A DNA stretch of 64,000 bases from Mycolicibacterium arabiense (lineage in GTDB: Bacteria; Actinomycetota; Actinomycetes; Mycobacteriales; Mycobacteriaceae): positions 5,332,001 through 5,396,000 of the forward strand of contig NZ_AP022593.1 of assembly GCF_010731815.2 (NCBI RefSeq). Direction: 5' to 3'. Below the pieces are notes generated by a model. The model did no database searches. It saw nothing but the letters and a program-made list of their open reading frames with translations, and had not been told where the DNA came from. Numbering within the stretch: the first letter of the stretch is position 1; each line of letters opens with the position of its first letter. Shown piece after piece: positions 47,622 through 55,806 of the stretch. Made by a program: the position numbers and the translations under genes.

Positions 47622-49284
47622 CGGCGGGCCGGGGACCCGCGTCTTCTCGCCGCGCACCTGGTCGCTGCGAGTCCGGCTGCTCGTCACGCAGATCGTGCTG
47701 CTCGCCACGGTCTGCGCCGCCATCGGCGTCGCCACGGAGTTCGCCTTGCAGCGCTTCCTGATGCACCAGCTCGACGAGCAGGTGCTCGAAGCGGGCAGGC
47801 GGTCGACGGCGATCTTCGACATGCCGCTTCCGCCGGGAGTCTTCGGACGCGGTGGGGGACGGGAATTCGACGCACCCGGGCCACCCGGGCCACCTGGGCC
47901 ACCCGGACCGCCCGGGTCGATCGCGCCGCCGGAACCACCGCGCATCGTGCTCTTCCCGGCTCCGCCCGACTTCCCCTTGCGGCAGCGGTTCGATCCAGAG
48001 ACCGGGCCCGGTCCAGGCTTCCTCAACGCGCCGGGTCAGGCTGCCCGCACGGTCGGCGCGGTCGTCGGGCGCGACGGTGAGGTCGATGCCGGGGTCATCA
48101 CCTCCGACGGTGGCCGGTCGGCTGTCAGCGCGGCGGCCACCGGACAACTCGGCGCGGTGCCGCCCGACCGCCAACCGGAAACCGTCGACCTCGACGGGCT
48201 GGGCCGTTACCGCGTCATCGGCATGCAGTCCCGCCACGGCGGCCAGACGATCGTCACGGGGTTGCCTACGGCGGTGGTCGACGACACCCTGCTGTGGGTG
48301 CTCGGCATGTTCTGCGTCGTGGCGATCACCGCGCTCCTGGCCGCCACGATCGCCGGAATCCTGGTCATCAGAAGGCAACTCGCACCGCTGTCGCGGGTCT
48401 CGGCTGCTGCGCGCGCGGTCGCCGACCTCGAACTGGACCGCGGTGAAGTGAGCCTCCCGACGCCCATCGTGCGCGTCGACCCGGCGGGCGCGCACACCGA
48501 GATCGGTCAGCTCGGCTCGTCGCTCAACCGCATGCTCGACCGGATCTCGGGAGCGCTGTCGGCGCGGCACGCGAGCGAGACCAGGGTCCGCCAGTTCGTC
48601 GCCGACGCCAGCCACGAGTTGCGCACGCCGCTGGCCGCGATCCGCGGCTATACCGAACTGGCGCAACGCAAACGCGCGGAGCTGCCCGACGACGTCGCCC
48701 ACGCGATGAGCCGCGTGGAATCCGAGACGCATCGCATGACCCAGCTCGTCGAGGACATGCTGCTGCTGGCCCGCCTCGATGCGGGCCGCGGACTGATCCG
48801 CGAGGGCGTGGACCTCTCGCGGCTCGTCGTGGACGCGGTCAGCGACGCGCACGTCGCGGGCCCGGACCACGCCTGGTCGCTCCACCTGCCGGAGGATCCG
48901 GTGGTCGTGGTCGGCGACGAGGCCCGGCTGCACCAGGTGCTGGCGAATCTGTTGGCCAACGCCAGGACCCACACCCCGGCGGGCACCACCGTCACGACGT
49001 CGCTGGCGCCTGGGCCCGGCAGCGTGGTGCTGACGGTGGCCGACGACGGACCGGGCATCCCCCCGGCGCTGCGGCCCGAGGTCTTCGAGCGGTTCGCCCG
49101 CGGCGACTCGTCGCGCTCGCGGCGCGACGGCGGCACCGGTCTCGGTCTGGCGATCGTCGCCGCCGTCGTCAAGGCCCACGACGGCACGATCGACGTCCAC
49201 AGCGCACGCGGCGACACCCGGTTCGTCGTGACGTTGCCCGACGGTTCACAGCCCAGCCACAGCTCGGACCAATCGGACGCCTAG
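47599..49284 (+). CDS. Sensor histidine kinase with collagen-like sensor loop
   Basis: 561 aa from ATG 47599. The first membrane helix is at about 30-50. The extracytoplasmic loop contains four GPP units at 94-106, then a Pro-rich APPEPPRIV stretch. The second helix is at about 230-255, followed by HAMP. The HisKA motif is ASHELRTPLAAIRGYTEL with His339, the N box is LLANARTHTPAG, and the G boxes are DDGPGIPP and GGTGLGLAI. It should autophosphorylate His339 and pass phosphate to the preceding regulator. The signal is unknown. Confidence 0.92.
   Translation: MSSSPPASGGPGTRVFSPRTWSLRVRLLVTQIVLLATVCAAIGVATEFALQRFLMHQLDEQVLEAGRRSTAIFDMPLPPGVFGRGGGREFDAPGPPGPPGPPGPPGSIAPPEPPRIVLFPAPPDFPLRQRFDPETGPGPGFLNAPGQAARTVGAVVGRDGEVDAGVITSDGGRSAVSAAATGQLGAVPPDRQPETVDLDGLGRYRVIGMQSRHGGQTIVTGLPTAVVDDTLLWVLGMFCVVAITALLAATIAGILVIRRQLAPLSRVSAAARAVADLELDRGEVSLPTPIVRVDPAGAHTEIGQLGSSLNRMLDRISGALSARHASETRVRQFVADASHELRTPLAAIRGYTELAQRKRAELPDDVAHAMSRVESETHRMTQLVEDMLLLARLDAGRGLIREGVDLSRLVVDAVSDAHVAGPDHAWSLHLPEDPVVVVGDEARLHQVLANLLANARTHTPAGTTVTTSLAPGPGSVVLTVADDGPGIPPALRPEVFERFARGDSSRSRRDGGTGLGLAIVAAVVKAHDGTIDVHSARGDTRFVVTLPDGSQPSHSSDQSDA
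47878..47916 (+). repeat. GPP-coding tandem repeat inside the sensor kinase
   Basis: Four Gly-Pro-Pro units plus one Gly, with near-repeat codons (GGGCCACCC, GGGCCACCT, GGGCCACCC, GGACCGCCC). It could be an unstable tract. It lies in the predicted extracellular loop. Confidence 0.85.
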
Positions 49285-49307
49285 CGCCGCGCCCGAGAAT
49301 CGAACGG

Positions 49308-51167
49308 GTGATCGCTGTACTGCCGCGCGCGGCGAACCCGCAGGACCCTTCGATCGACCGACCGCGGCGGGTGACCTGGGAGCGGGCCGGTTTCGGCGCG
49401 TTGACCGCGGTCACGGCAGTGCTCTACCTGTGGAACCTGTCGGCCAGCGGGTGGGCCAACGCGTTCTACTCGGCGGCCGCGCAGGCCGGCGCCTCCAACT
49501 GGACGGCCATGCTGTTCGGGTCGAGCGACGCGGGCAACGCCATCACGGTCGACAAGATCCCCGGGGCACTATGGGTGACGGATCTGTTGGTGCGGCTCTT
49601 CGGGCTGAACCCGTGGAGCGTGCTGGCGCCCCAGGCGGTGATGGGCGTGGCCGCCGTCGCGGTGCTCTACGCGGCCGTCCGCCGAGCGGCAGGGCCGCAG
49701 GCGGCGCTGCTGGCGGGCGCGGTCTTCGCGTTCACGCCCGCCGCCGCACTGATGTTCCGATTCAACAATCCCGACGCCCTGCTGGTCCTGATGCTCGTCG
49801 TCGGCGCCTACTGCGTGCAACGCGCGTGCGAGCCGGAGGCCGGCCGCTGGTGGCTCGTCGGCGCCGGCGTCGCCGTCGGCTGTGGCTTCCTGGCGAAGAT
49901 GCTGCAGGCCTTCCTCGTCCTGCCCGCCTTCGGCGTCGCGTATCTGATGGCTGCTGCGGCGCCGCTGCGGACCCGGTTGTTCCGTCTCGCGGCGGGCACC
50001 GTCGCGCTGGTGGTGTCGGCGGGCTGGTACCTACTGCTGGTCGAGCTGTGGCCCGCGTCGTCGCGGCCATACATCGGTGGCTCCCAAAACGACAGCATCG
50101 TCGAACTGGCGTTGGGCTACAACGGGATCGGCCGCATCACCGGCGAGGAGGTCGGTGGCCTCGGCAACCTGGACTACGACGTCGGTTGGGGCCGGTTGCT
50201 CGGCGCGGGCATGGGTGCCTACACCGGCTGGCTGCTGCCAGCCGCGCTGGTCTGCCTGGCGGCCGGGCTCTGGCTCACCCGCCGCGCGCCGCGCACCGAT
50301 CCCCGGCGTGCCGCGCTCGTGCTGTGGGGCGGGTGGCTGCTGACGACGGCCGTCGTGTTCAGCTTCGCCGGCGGCATCGTGCACTCGTATTACACCGTCG
50401 CGCTGGCCCCTGCGCTCGGCGCTGTGATCGGCATCGGGTCGGTCACGCTATGGCGCAATCGCTCCACGCGCTGGTGTGCTGCCGCGATGGCGTCGACCGT
50501 CGCCGTCACCGCCGTCCTCGCCGTGGTCCTGGCCGCCCGGCACGACGACTGGCTGCCGTGGTTGCGCGCGGTCGTCGCGGTCGTGGGGGTGGGTGCCGCC
50601 GTGTTGCTGCTGGTAGTGGCTCGGCTGCCGCATCGGGCGGCGGCCGCGGTCGCGGGACTGGCGCTCACCGCCTGTTTGATCGCGCCGACTGCCTACGCGA
50701 TCGAGACGGCCGCCACGGCGCATACCGGCGCGATCCCGTCGGTCGGGCCGGCACGCGGATTCGGCGGCTTCGGCGGCATGGGCGGGGGACTGCTCGCGTC
50801 ACCCGAACCCAGTGCCGGTCTGTCGGCGCTGCTGGCAGCCGACGCCGACCACTTCCGCTGGGCCGCAGCGGTGGTGGGCTCCAACAACGCCGCGGGCTAT
50901 CAGCTGGGCAGCGGCGCACCGGTGATGGCGGTCGGCGGGTTCAACGGCACGGACCCGGCGCCGACCCTCGCGGAGTTCCAGCGCCTGGTGGCCGACGGCG
51001 ACGTGCACTACTTCATCCGCAGCAGGATCATGGGGGGCTTCGGCAAGGCGCAGCGATCGGGGAGTCGCGAGGCCGCGAACATCGCCGAGTGGGTCGAGAC
51101 GCACTACGCGCCGGTGATCGTCGATCGCGTGGCGGTCTACGACCTCACCGCGGCGCCCACGGCGTGA
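49308..51167 (+). CDS. YkcB/ArnT-like membrane glycosyltransferase 1 (GT39/PMT-like)
   Basis: 619 aa from GTG 49308. About 12 membrane helices are followed by an extracytoplasmic C-terminal domain. Family segments: SGWANAFYSAAAQAG, GNAITVDKIPGALWV (acidic first-loop motif, with Ile where the partner has Pro), MFRFNNPDALLVLMLVVGAY, and the tail MAVGGFNGTDPAPTLAEFQ typical of YkcA/B-type C-termini. It would transfer a sugar from a polyprenyl-phosphate donor to an envelope acceptor outside the membrane. A Gly-rich stretch GFGGFGGMGGG precedes the tail. The paralogue is at 52492. Confidence 0.88.
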   Translation: MIAVLPRAANPQDPSIDRPRRVTWERAGFGALTAVTAVLYLWNLSASGWANAFYSAAAQAGASNWTAMLFGSSDAGNAITVDKIPGALWVTDLLVRLFGLNPWSVLAPQAVMGVAAVAVLYAAVRRAAGPQAALLAGAVFAFTPAAALMFRFNNPDALLVLMLVVGAYCVQRACEPEAGRWWLVGAGVAVGCGFLAKMLQAFLVLPAFGVAYLMAAAAPLRTRLFRLAAGTVALVVSAGWYLLLVELWPASSRPYIGGSQNDSIVELALGYNGIGRITGEEVGGLGNLDYDVGWGRLLGAGMGAYTGWLLPAALVCLAAGLWLTRRAPRTDPRRAALVLWGGWLLTTAVVFSFAGGIVHSYYTVALAPALGAVIGIGSVTLWRNRSTRWCAAAMASTVAVTAVLAVVLAARHDDWLPWLRAVVAVVGVGAAVLLLVVARLPHRAAAAVAGLALTACLIAPTAYAIETAATAHTGAIPSVGPARGFGGFGGMGGGLLASPEPSAGLSALLAADADHFRWAAAVVGSNNAAGYQLGSGAPVMAVGGFNGTDPAPTLAEFQRLVADGDVHYFIRSRIMGGFGKAQRSGSREAANIAEWVETHYAPVIVDRVAVYDLTAAPTA

Positions 51168-51229
51168 TTCACAGCCGGCGCATAGCTCGCGCAGAAGGCC
51201 ACCACACTGCGCGCGGCGACGATGAAGTC

Positions 51230-52495
51230 ATGACGGACATCGACACGGGAACCGAGCGCATCGCGCGCTTCGCATCCCGACCCAATGCGGCCAGGGCCGC
51301 GGCCCTGGCCGGCGTACCGGTGCTGGACGTGGTGATCCCCGTCTACAACGAGGAGACCGCGCTGGCCGACTCGGTGCGCCGGGTGCACCGCCACCTGCGG
51401 GACACCTTCCCGTATCCCGTGCGCATCACGATCGCCGACAACGCCAGCATCGACGAAACCCCGCGCGTGGCACGGGAATTGGCGTCCGAACTCCCCGGCG
51501 TGCGCGTGGTGCGGTTGGAGCAGAAAGGTCGCGGTAGGGCGCTGCGGGAAGTCTGGTCGCACTCCGATGCGCAGGTGCTGGCATACATGGACGTCGACCT
51601 GTCGACCGACCTCACCGCGCTGGCCCCGCTCGTCGCTCCGTTGATCTCCGGGCACTCCGACCTCGCGATCGGCACCCGTCTGGGCCGGGGATCGCGGGTG
51701 GTGCGAGGGGCCAAGCGCGAATTCATCTCTCGCTGTTACAACTTGATCCTCAAGTCGACGCTCGCCGCCGGGTTCTCCGACGCACAGTGCGGGTTCAAGG
51801 CCATTCGCGCCGACGTCGCGCGCGAGCTGCTGCCGCACGTGTCCGACGCCGGATGGTTCTTCGATACCGAGCTGCTGGTCCTCGCCGAGCGCAGCGGCCT
51901 GCGCATCCACGAGGTGCCGGTCGACTGGGTCGACGACCCCGACAGCCGGGTCGACATCGTCGCGACCGCCGCTGCCGACCTCAAGGGCGTCGGACGGCTG
52001 CTCCGCGGCTTCGCCAACGGCTCCATCCCCGTCAATGCCATTGCAGCGCAACTAGAGCCGTCCCAGGCGGCACCGCGTTCACTGTTCCGGCAGGTGGTCC
52101 GCTTCGCCACGGTCGGGGTTGCGTCGACGGCCGCCTACCTGGTGCTGTTCATGCTGCTGCACGGCGTGATCGGTGCCCAGGCCGCCAACCTCGTCGCCCT
52201 GCTCGTCACCGCGATCGGCAACACCGCGGCCAACCGTCGGTTCACGTTCGGCGTCGCGGGCAACGCCGCGCGCCACCACGTCGAGGGGTTGATCGTCTTC
52301 GGCATCGCCTTGGCGATCACCAGCGGCGCGCTCGCCGGCCTGCACGCCGTCGTCGACCAACCGCACCGAATCCTCGAGATGTCCGTGCTGGTGCTCGCCA
52401 ACCTGCTCGCCACCGCCGTCCGCTTCGTCCTGCTGCGCGGCTGGGTCTTCCACCCGCGGCGGCTCCGCTCGACTGCCAAGGGAACCCGTTCATGA
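51230..52495 (+). CDS. GT2 glycosyltransferase fused to GtrA-like membrane domain
   Basis: 421 aa from ATG 51230. The GT2 domain has VVIPVYNEETALADSVRRVH, ITIADNASIDETPRVA and DXD motif YMDVDLSTD, as in polyprenyl-phosphate hexose synthases. The C-terminus from about residue 285 is a four-helix GtrA-like domain (QVVRFATVGVASTAAYLVLF). It would load a hexose from a nucleotide sugar onto polyprenyl phosphate and help flip it outward, supplying the flanking YkcB-like enzymes. It overlaps the next gene by ATGA. Confidence 0.9.
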   Translation: MTDIDTGTERIARFASRPNAARAAALAGVPVLDVVIPVYNEETALADSVRRVHRHLRDTFPYPVRITIADNASIDETPRVARELASELPGVRVVRLEQKGRGRALREVWSHSDAQVLAYMDVDLSTDLTALAPLVAPLISGHSDLAIGTRLGRGSRVVRGAKREFISRCYNLILKSTLAAGFSDAQCGFKAIRADVARELLPHVSDAGWFFDTELLVLAERSGLRIHEVPVDWVDDPDSRVDIVATAAADLKGVGRLLRGFANGSIPVNAIAAQLEPSQAAPRSLFRQVVRFATVGVASTAAYLVLFMLLHGVIGAQAANLVALLVTAIGNTAANRRFTFGVAGNAARHHVEGLIVFGIALAITSGALAGLHAVVDQPHRILEMSVLVLANLLATAVRFVLLRGWVFHPRRLRSTAKGTRS

Positions 52496-54366
52496 CCGTC
52501 ACCGCCGACCATCGGACACCGGCGCTCGCCGACCGGACCGACACCGCTGAACCTCGCTGGGCCAGAACGGGTCTGCTGGCTCTGCTCACGGGTACCGCCG
52601 TGCTCTACCTCTGGGGTCTGGGGTCCTCGGGCTGGGCCAACAGCTACTACGCCGCGGCAGCGCAAGCCGGTACGCAGAGTTGGAAGGCGTGGCTGTTCGG
52701 CTCGCTCGATGCGGGCAACGCCATCACGGTCGACAAGCCGCCCGCCGCAATGTGGTTGATGGGCCTCTCCGGCAGGCTTTTCGGGTTCAGCGAGTTCACG
52801 ATGCTGCTCCCGCAGGCGCTGATGGGCGTCGCGGCCGTCGCGGTGCTGTACTTCACGGTCAAGCGCACCAGCGGCCCGGGTGCCGCCCTGGTCGCGGGCA
52901 CGGTGCTGGCGCTCACCCCGGTGGCCACGCTGATGTTCCGCTACAACAATCCCGATGCGCTGCTGGTGCTCCTGCTCGTCGTCGCGGCCTACACCACGGT
53001 GCGCGCGGTGGAGAACGGGAGTTACCGGTGGATGGCGCTCACGGGCGCCGTCGTCGGGTTCGCGTTCCTGACCAAGATGTTGCAGGCGTTCCTGCCGGTG
53101 CCGGGTTTCGCGCTGGCCTTTCTGGTGGCCGCCCCGATCTCGCCGTGGCGCCGGGTCGGTGGGCTCCTCGTCGCCGGTGCGGCGCTGGTCGTCTCCGCCG
53201 GTTGGTACGTCGCGCTGGTTAGCCTGTGGCCCGCCGGGTCGCGGCCGTACATCGCCGGGTCGACCGACGACAGCCTGCTGCAGCTCGCGCTGGGTTACAA
53301 CGGGCTCGAGCGCATCGTCGGGGGTGGTGGTCCCGGTGGCGGTGGCGGCGATTTCGGCCCCGGCGGAGGTGAGGGCAGACCTCCCGGCAGCAACCTGTTC
53401 TTCGGCGGAGACCCAGGCATCGGCCGGATGTTCGGCCCGTCGTTCGGCACCGAGTCGTCGTGGCTGCTGCCGGTCGCGTTGATCGGAATGGTGGTGCTGG
53501 CGTGGCTGACGTGGCGGTCCGCCCGCACGGACCTGCGCCGTGCCGGTCTGCTGGTGTGGGGTGGCTGGCTCGTCGTCACCGCGTGCGTCTTCAGCTTCAT
53601 GGACGGCACCGTGCACCCGTACTACGTGGTGGCCCTGGCACCCGCGATCGGCGCCCTGGTCGGCATGACGGTCTCCGAACTGTGGCAGCGCAGGGCGCTC
53701 CTCTGGTCGCGACTGGTGCTGGCGGCGCTGCTGGCAGGCACGGGGGTCTGGGCCTTCGTGCTGTTGGGCCGCACGCCGGAGTGGCTGCCCGCGCTGCGCT
53801 GGGTGCTGCTGATCGGATCGGCCGTGGTGGCCGTCGGACTCGCCGTCGGAGCGCAGCGCGGCGGTCGCGTGACGGTTGTCCTGGCGGCACTGGCCTGCGT
53901 GCTCGGTGTCGGCGCGGCGGCGGCGTACTCGGTCGAGACGGTGGCGCAGAACCATGGTGGCCCGATCGCGACGTCGGGGCCCGCCAAGGCGGAGGGCTTC
54001 GGCTTCGGCGGACGCTTCGGTCAGTCCGATAATGCACGGCTGCAGGCCCTGGTCTCCGACGCCGACACCCGTTGGGCCGCAGCGGCAATCGGGTCGATGC
54101 AGGTGAGTGACCTCGAGCTGAAGACGGGGGAGTCGCTCATGGCGATCGGTGGCTTCACCGGTGGCGACCCATCGCCGACGCTTGCGGAGTTCCAGCAGTA
54201 CGTCGCCGACGGTCAGGTGCGGTACTTCATCGCCTCCGATCGTGGCGGCCCGCCGGGACGTCGTGGCGGCAGCGCGGGGGAGATCACCTCGTGGGTCGAG
54301 CAGACCTTCGCCAAGACCGATGTCGGCGGCACGACCGTCTACGACCTGAAATCACCGCGATCCTGA
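52492..54366 (+). CDS. YkcB/ArnT-like membrane glycosyltransferase 2 (GT39/PMT-like)
   Basis: 624 aa. Paralogous to the gene at 49308: SGWANSYYAAAAQAG, GNAITVDKPPAAMWLMG, MFRYNNPDALLVLLLVVAAY and MAIGGFTGGDPSPTLAEFQQ. It has about 12 helices, with an extracytoplasmic C-terminus carrying RYFIASDRGGPPGRRGG. A Gly-rich insert (VGGGGPGGGGGDFGPGGGEG) follows LGYNGLERI in a predicted outer loop. Probable donor is the polyprenyl-phosphate sugar made by the GT2-GtrA protein, whose stop overlaps its start; the acceptor is unknown. Confidence 0.9.
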   Translation: MTVTADHRTPALADRTDTAEPRWARTGLLALLTGTAVLYLWGLGSSGWANSYYAAAAQAGTQSWKAWLFGSLDAGNAITVDKPPAAMWLMGLSGRLFGFSEFTMLLPQALMGVAAVAVLYFTVKRTSGPGAALVAGTVLALTPVATLMFRYNNPDALLVLLLVVAAYTTVRAVENGSYRWMALTGAVVGFAFLTKMLQAFLPVPGFALAFLVAAPISPWRRVGGLLVAGAALVVSAGWYVALVSLWPAGSRPYIAGSTDDSLLQLALGYNGLERIVGGGGPGGGGGDFGPGGGEGRPPGSNLFFGGDPGIGRMFGPSFGTESSWLLPVALIGMVVLAWLTWRSARTDLRRAGLLVWGGWLVVTACVFSFMDGTVHPYYVVALAPAIGALVGMTVSELWQRRALLWSRLVLAALLAGTGVWAFVLLGRTPEWLPALRWVLLIGSAVVAVGLAVGAQRGGRVTVVLAALACVLGVGAAAAYSVETVAQNHGGPIATSGPAKAEGFGFGGRFGQSDNARLQALVSDADTRWAAAAIGSMQVSDLELKTGESLMAIGGFTGGDPSPTLAEFQQYVADGQVRYFIASDRGGPPGRRGGSAGEITSWVEQTFAKTDVGGTTVYDLKSPRS

Positions 54367-54383
54367 GGCGGTATGCCTGAGGC

Positions 54384-54659
54384 TCAGATGCCCGTGCACA
54401 GCGAGACGAACGGAATCGGCGCGCAGACGCCCACCGAGAAGCCGGGCGTCGGGTCGCCGTTCCACGGTGGTGGCGGTGGCGGTGGCGGAGGCGGTGGTGG
54501 CAGGGCTGCGGCGACGCAGCTGTTTGTCGGAGGATCGAATACCGTGCCCGCACCGCACTCCGCGGCGTTGCCGGCTGCCGGCGACACCACGGTGATGAAT
54601 GCGAGCGGCGCGAACGTGGCCGCAATGACGATCGTCAATCGGCGCGCAATGGCTGCCAT
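54384..54659 (-). CDS. Small secreted polyproline protein
   Basis: 91 aa. A signal peptide of about 32 residues (RRLTIVIAATFAPLAFITVV) is followed by AECGAGTVFDPPTNSC, then 12 consecutive prolines (bases 54465-54500), then WNGDPTPGFSVGVCAPI with a second cysteine pair. The layout (C-rich, Pro-rich, secreted) is known in mycobacterial small exported proteins. It is divergent from cysD and converges with the second GT39 gene. Function is unknown; the proline tract may span the envelope. Confidence 0.72.
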   Translation of the reverse strand: MAAIARRLTIVIAATFAPLAFITVVSPAAGNAAECGAGTVFDPPTNSCVAAALPPPPPPPPPPPPWNGDPTPGFSVGVCAPIPFVSLCTGI

Positions 54660-54764
54660 CGCCGGCTCCCTCTAGGTCCTTCCCCGACCTCTTGCTGCGG
54701 CCATTCTAGGACCGCCCTCGACCGGTGTCACACGTCCTGATCATTGGAAGTAGGGGCCGAAACG

Positions 54765-54794
54765 TTGACACTCGCGGCGCCCGCATCGTAGATT
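54765..54794 (+). promoter_or_regulatory. Sigma-70-type promoter of cysD
   Basis: TTGACA (54765-54770) is followed after 18 bases by TAGATT (54789-54794), and the ATG at 54846 has AAGAGGA upstream. It is the best promoter match I noticed in the window. No SAM riboswitch or other leader is evident in the remaining 5' region. Confidence 0.6.
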
Positions 54795-54845
54795 CCTGGG
54801 CATGATTGCAATTCTGGCTATCTCTACCAACTTAAAGAGGAAGTC

Positions 54846-55772
54846 ATGACGGCCACCGAACTCGACCAGCCCGTCGGCAAGTACGAGTTGAGTCATCTGC
54901 GGGTGCTGGAGGCCGAGGCCATCCACATCATCCGCGAGGTGGCCGCGGAGTTCGAGAAGCCAGTGCTGCTCTTCTCCGGTGGCAAGGACTCGATCGTCAT
55001 GCTGCACCTGGCGCTCAAGGCCTTTCGGCCGGGCAGGCTGCCGTTCCCGGTGATGCACGTCGACACCGGGCACAACTTCGACGAGGTGCTCGCCGTCCGC
55101 GACGAACTGGTCGCGCAGAGCGGCGTCCGCCTGGTCGTGGCCAAGGTGCAGGACGACATCGACGCGGGCCGCGTCGTCGAGACGATCCCGTCGCGCAACC
55201 CGATGCAGACGTTCACGCTGCTGCGCGCCATCCGGGAGCACAAGTTCGACGCCGCGTTCGGCGGCGCCCGCCGCGACGAGGAGAAGGCCCGCGCCAAGGA
55301 GCGCGTGTTCAGCTTCCGCGACGAGTTCGGCCAGTGGGACCCCAAGGCCCAGCGCCCCGAGCTGTGGAACCTCTACAACGGCCGCCACCACAAGGGCGAG
55401 CACATCCGCGCCTTCCCGATCTCGAACTGGACCGAGTTCGACATTTGGTCCTACATCGGCGCCGAGAAGATCACGCTGCCGTCCATCTACTACGCGCACC
55501 AGCGCAAGGTGTTCGAGCGCGACGGCATGCTGCTGGCCGTCCACAAGTACCTGCAGCCCCGCAAGGACGAGCCGATCATCGAGAAGACCGTACGGTTCCG
55601 CACCGTCGGCGACGTGACGTGCACGGGCTGCGTCGAGTCCAAGGCGTCGACCGTGGCCGAGGTGATCGCCGAGACGGCCATCTCGCGGCTGACTGAACGC
55701 GGTGCCACGCGCGCCGACGACCGGATCTCCGAGGCCGGCATGGAAGATCGCAAGCGAGAGGGCTACTTCTGA
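54846..55772 (+). CDS. cysD: Sulfate adenylyltransferase small subunit CysD
   Basis: 308 aa. The PP-loop ATP pyrophosphatase motif LLFSGGKDSIVMLHLA appears at residues about 40-55, then MHVDTGHNFDEVL and AFGGARRDEEKARAKER, and the C-terminal VTCTGCVESKASTVAEVI. It makes adenosine 5'-phosphosulfate from ATP and sulfate with CysN, the first step of sulfate assimilation. The gene is 34 bases before cysNC. Confidence 0.97.
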   Translation: MTATELDQPVGKYELSHLRVLEAEAIHIIREVAAEFEKPVLLFSGGKDSIVMLHLALKAFRPGRLPFPVMHVDTGHNFDEVLAVRDELVAQSGVRLVVAKVQDDIDAGRVVETIPSRNPMQTFTLLRAIREHKFDAAFGGARRDEEKARAKERVFSFRDEFGQWDPKAQRPELWNLYNGRHHKGEHIRAFPISNWTEFDIWSYIGAEKITLPSIYYAHQRKVFERDGMLLAVHKYLQPRKDEPIIEKTVRFRTVGDVTCTGCVESKASTVAEVIAETAISRLTERGATRADDRISEAGMEDRKREGYF

Positions 55773-55806
55773 TGAGCGCTCGCGCGAAGAAGAGAAGGAA
55801 CAGCTG

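Noticed and set aside
47878..47916. CRISPR-like or satellite repeat
   Set aside because: The repeat is in frame, encodes GPP units, and has no spacers, so it belongs to the kinase gene.
49430..51229. 600 residues in frame upstream of the GT2-GtrA gene
   Set aside because: This is the shifted frame of the first YkcB-like gene. The real protein starts at ATG 51230 with MTDIDTGTER.
54660..54845. Possible riboswitch or leader RNA before cysD
   Set aside because: No SAM- or cobalamin-type conserved core is seen; only a promoter-like pair and an RBS could be supported.
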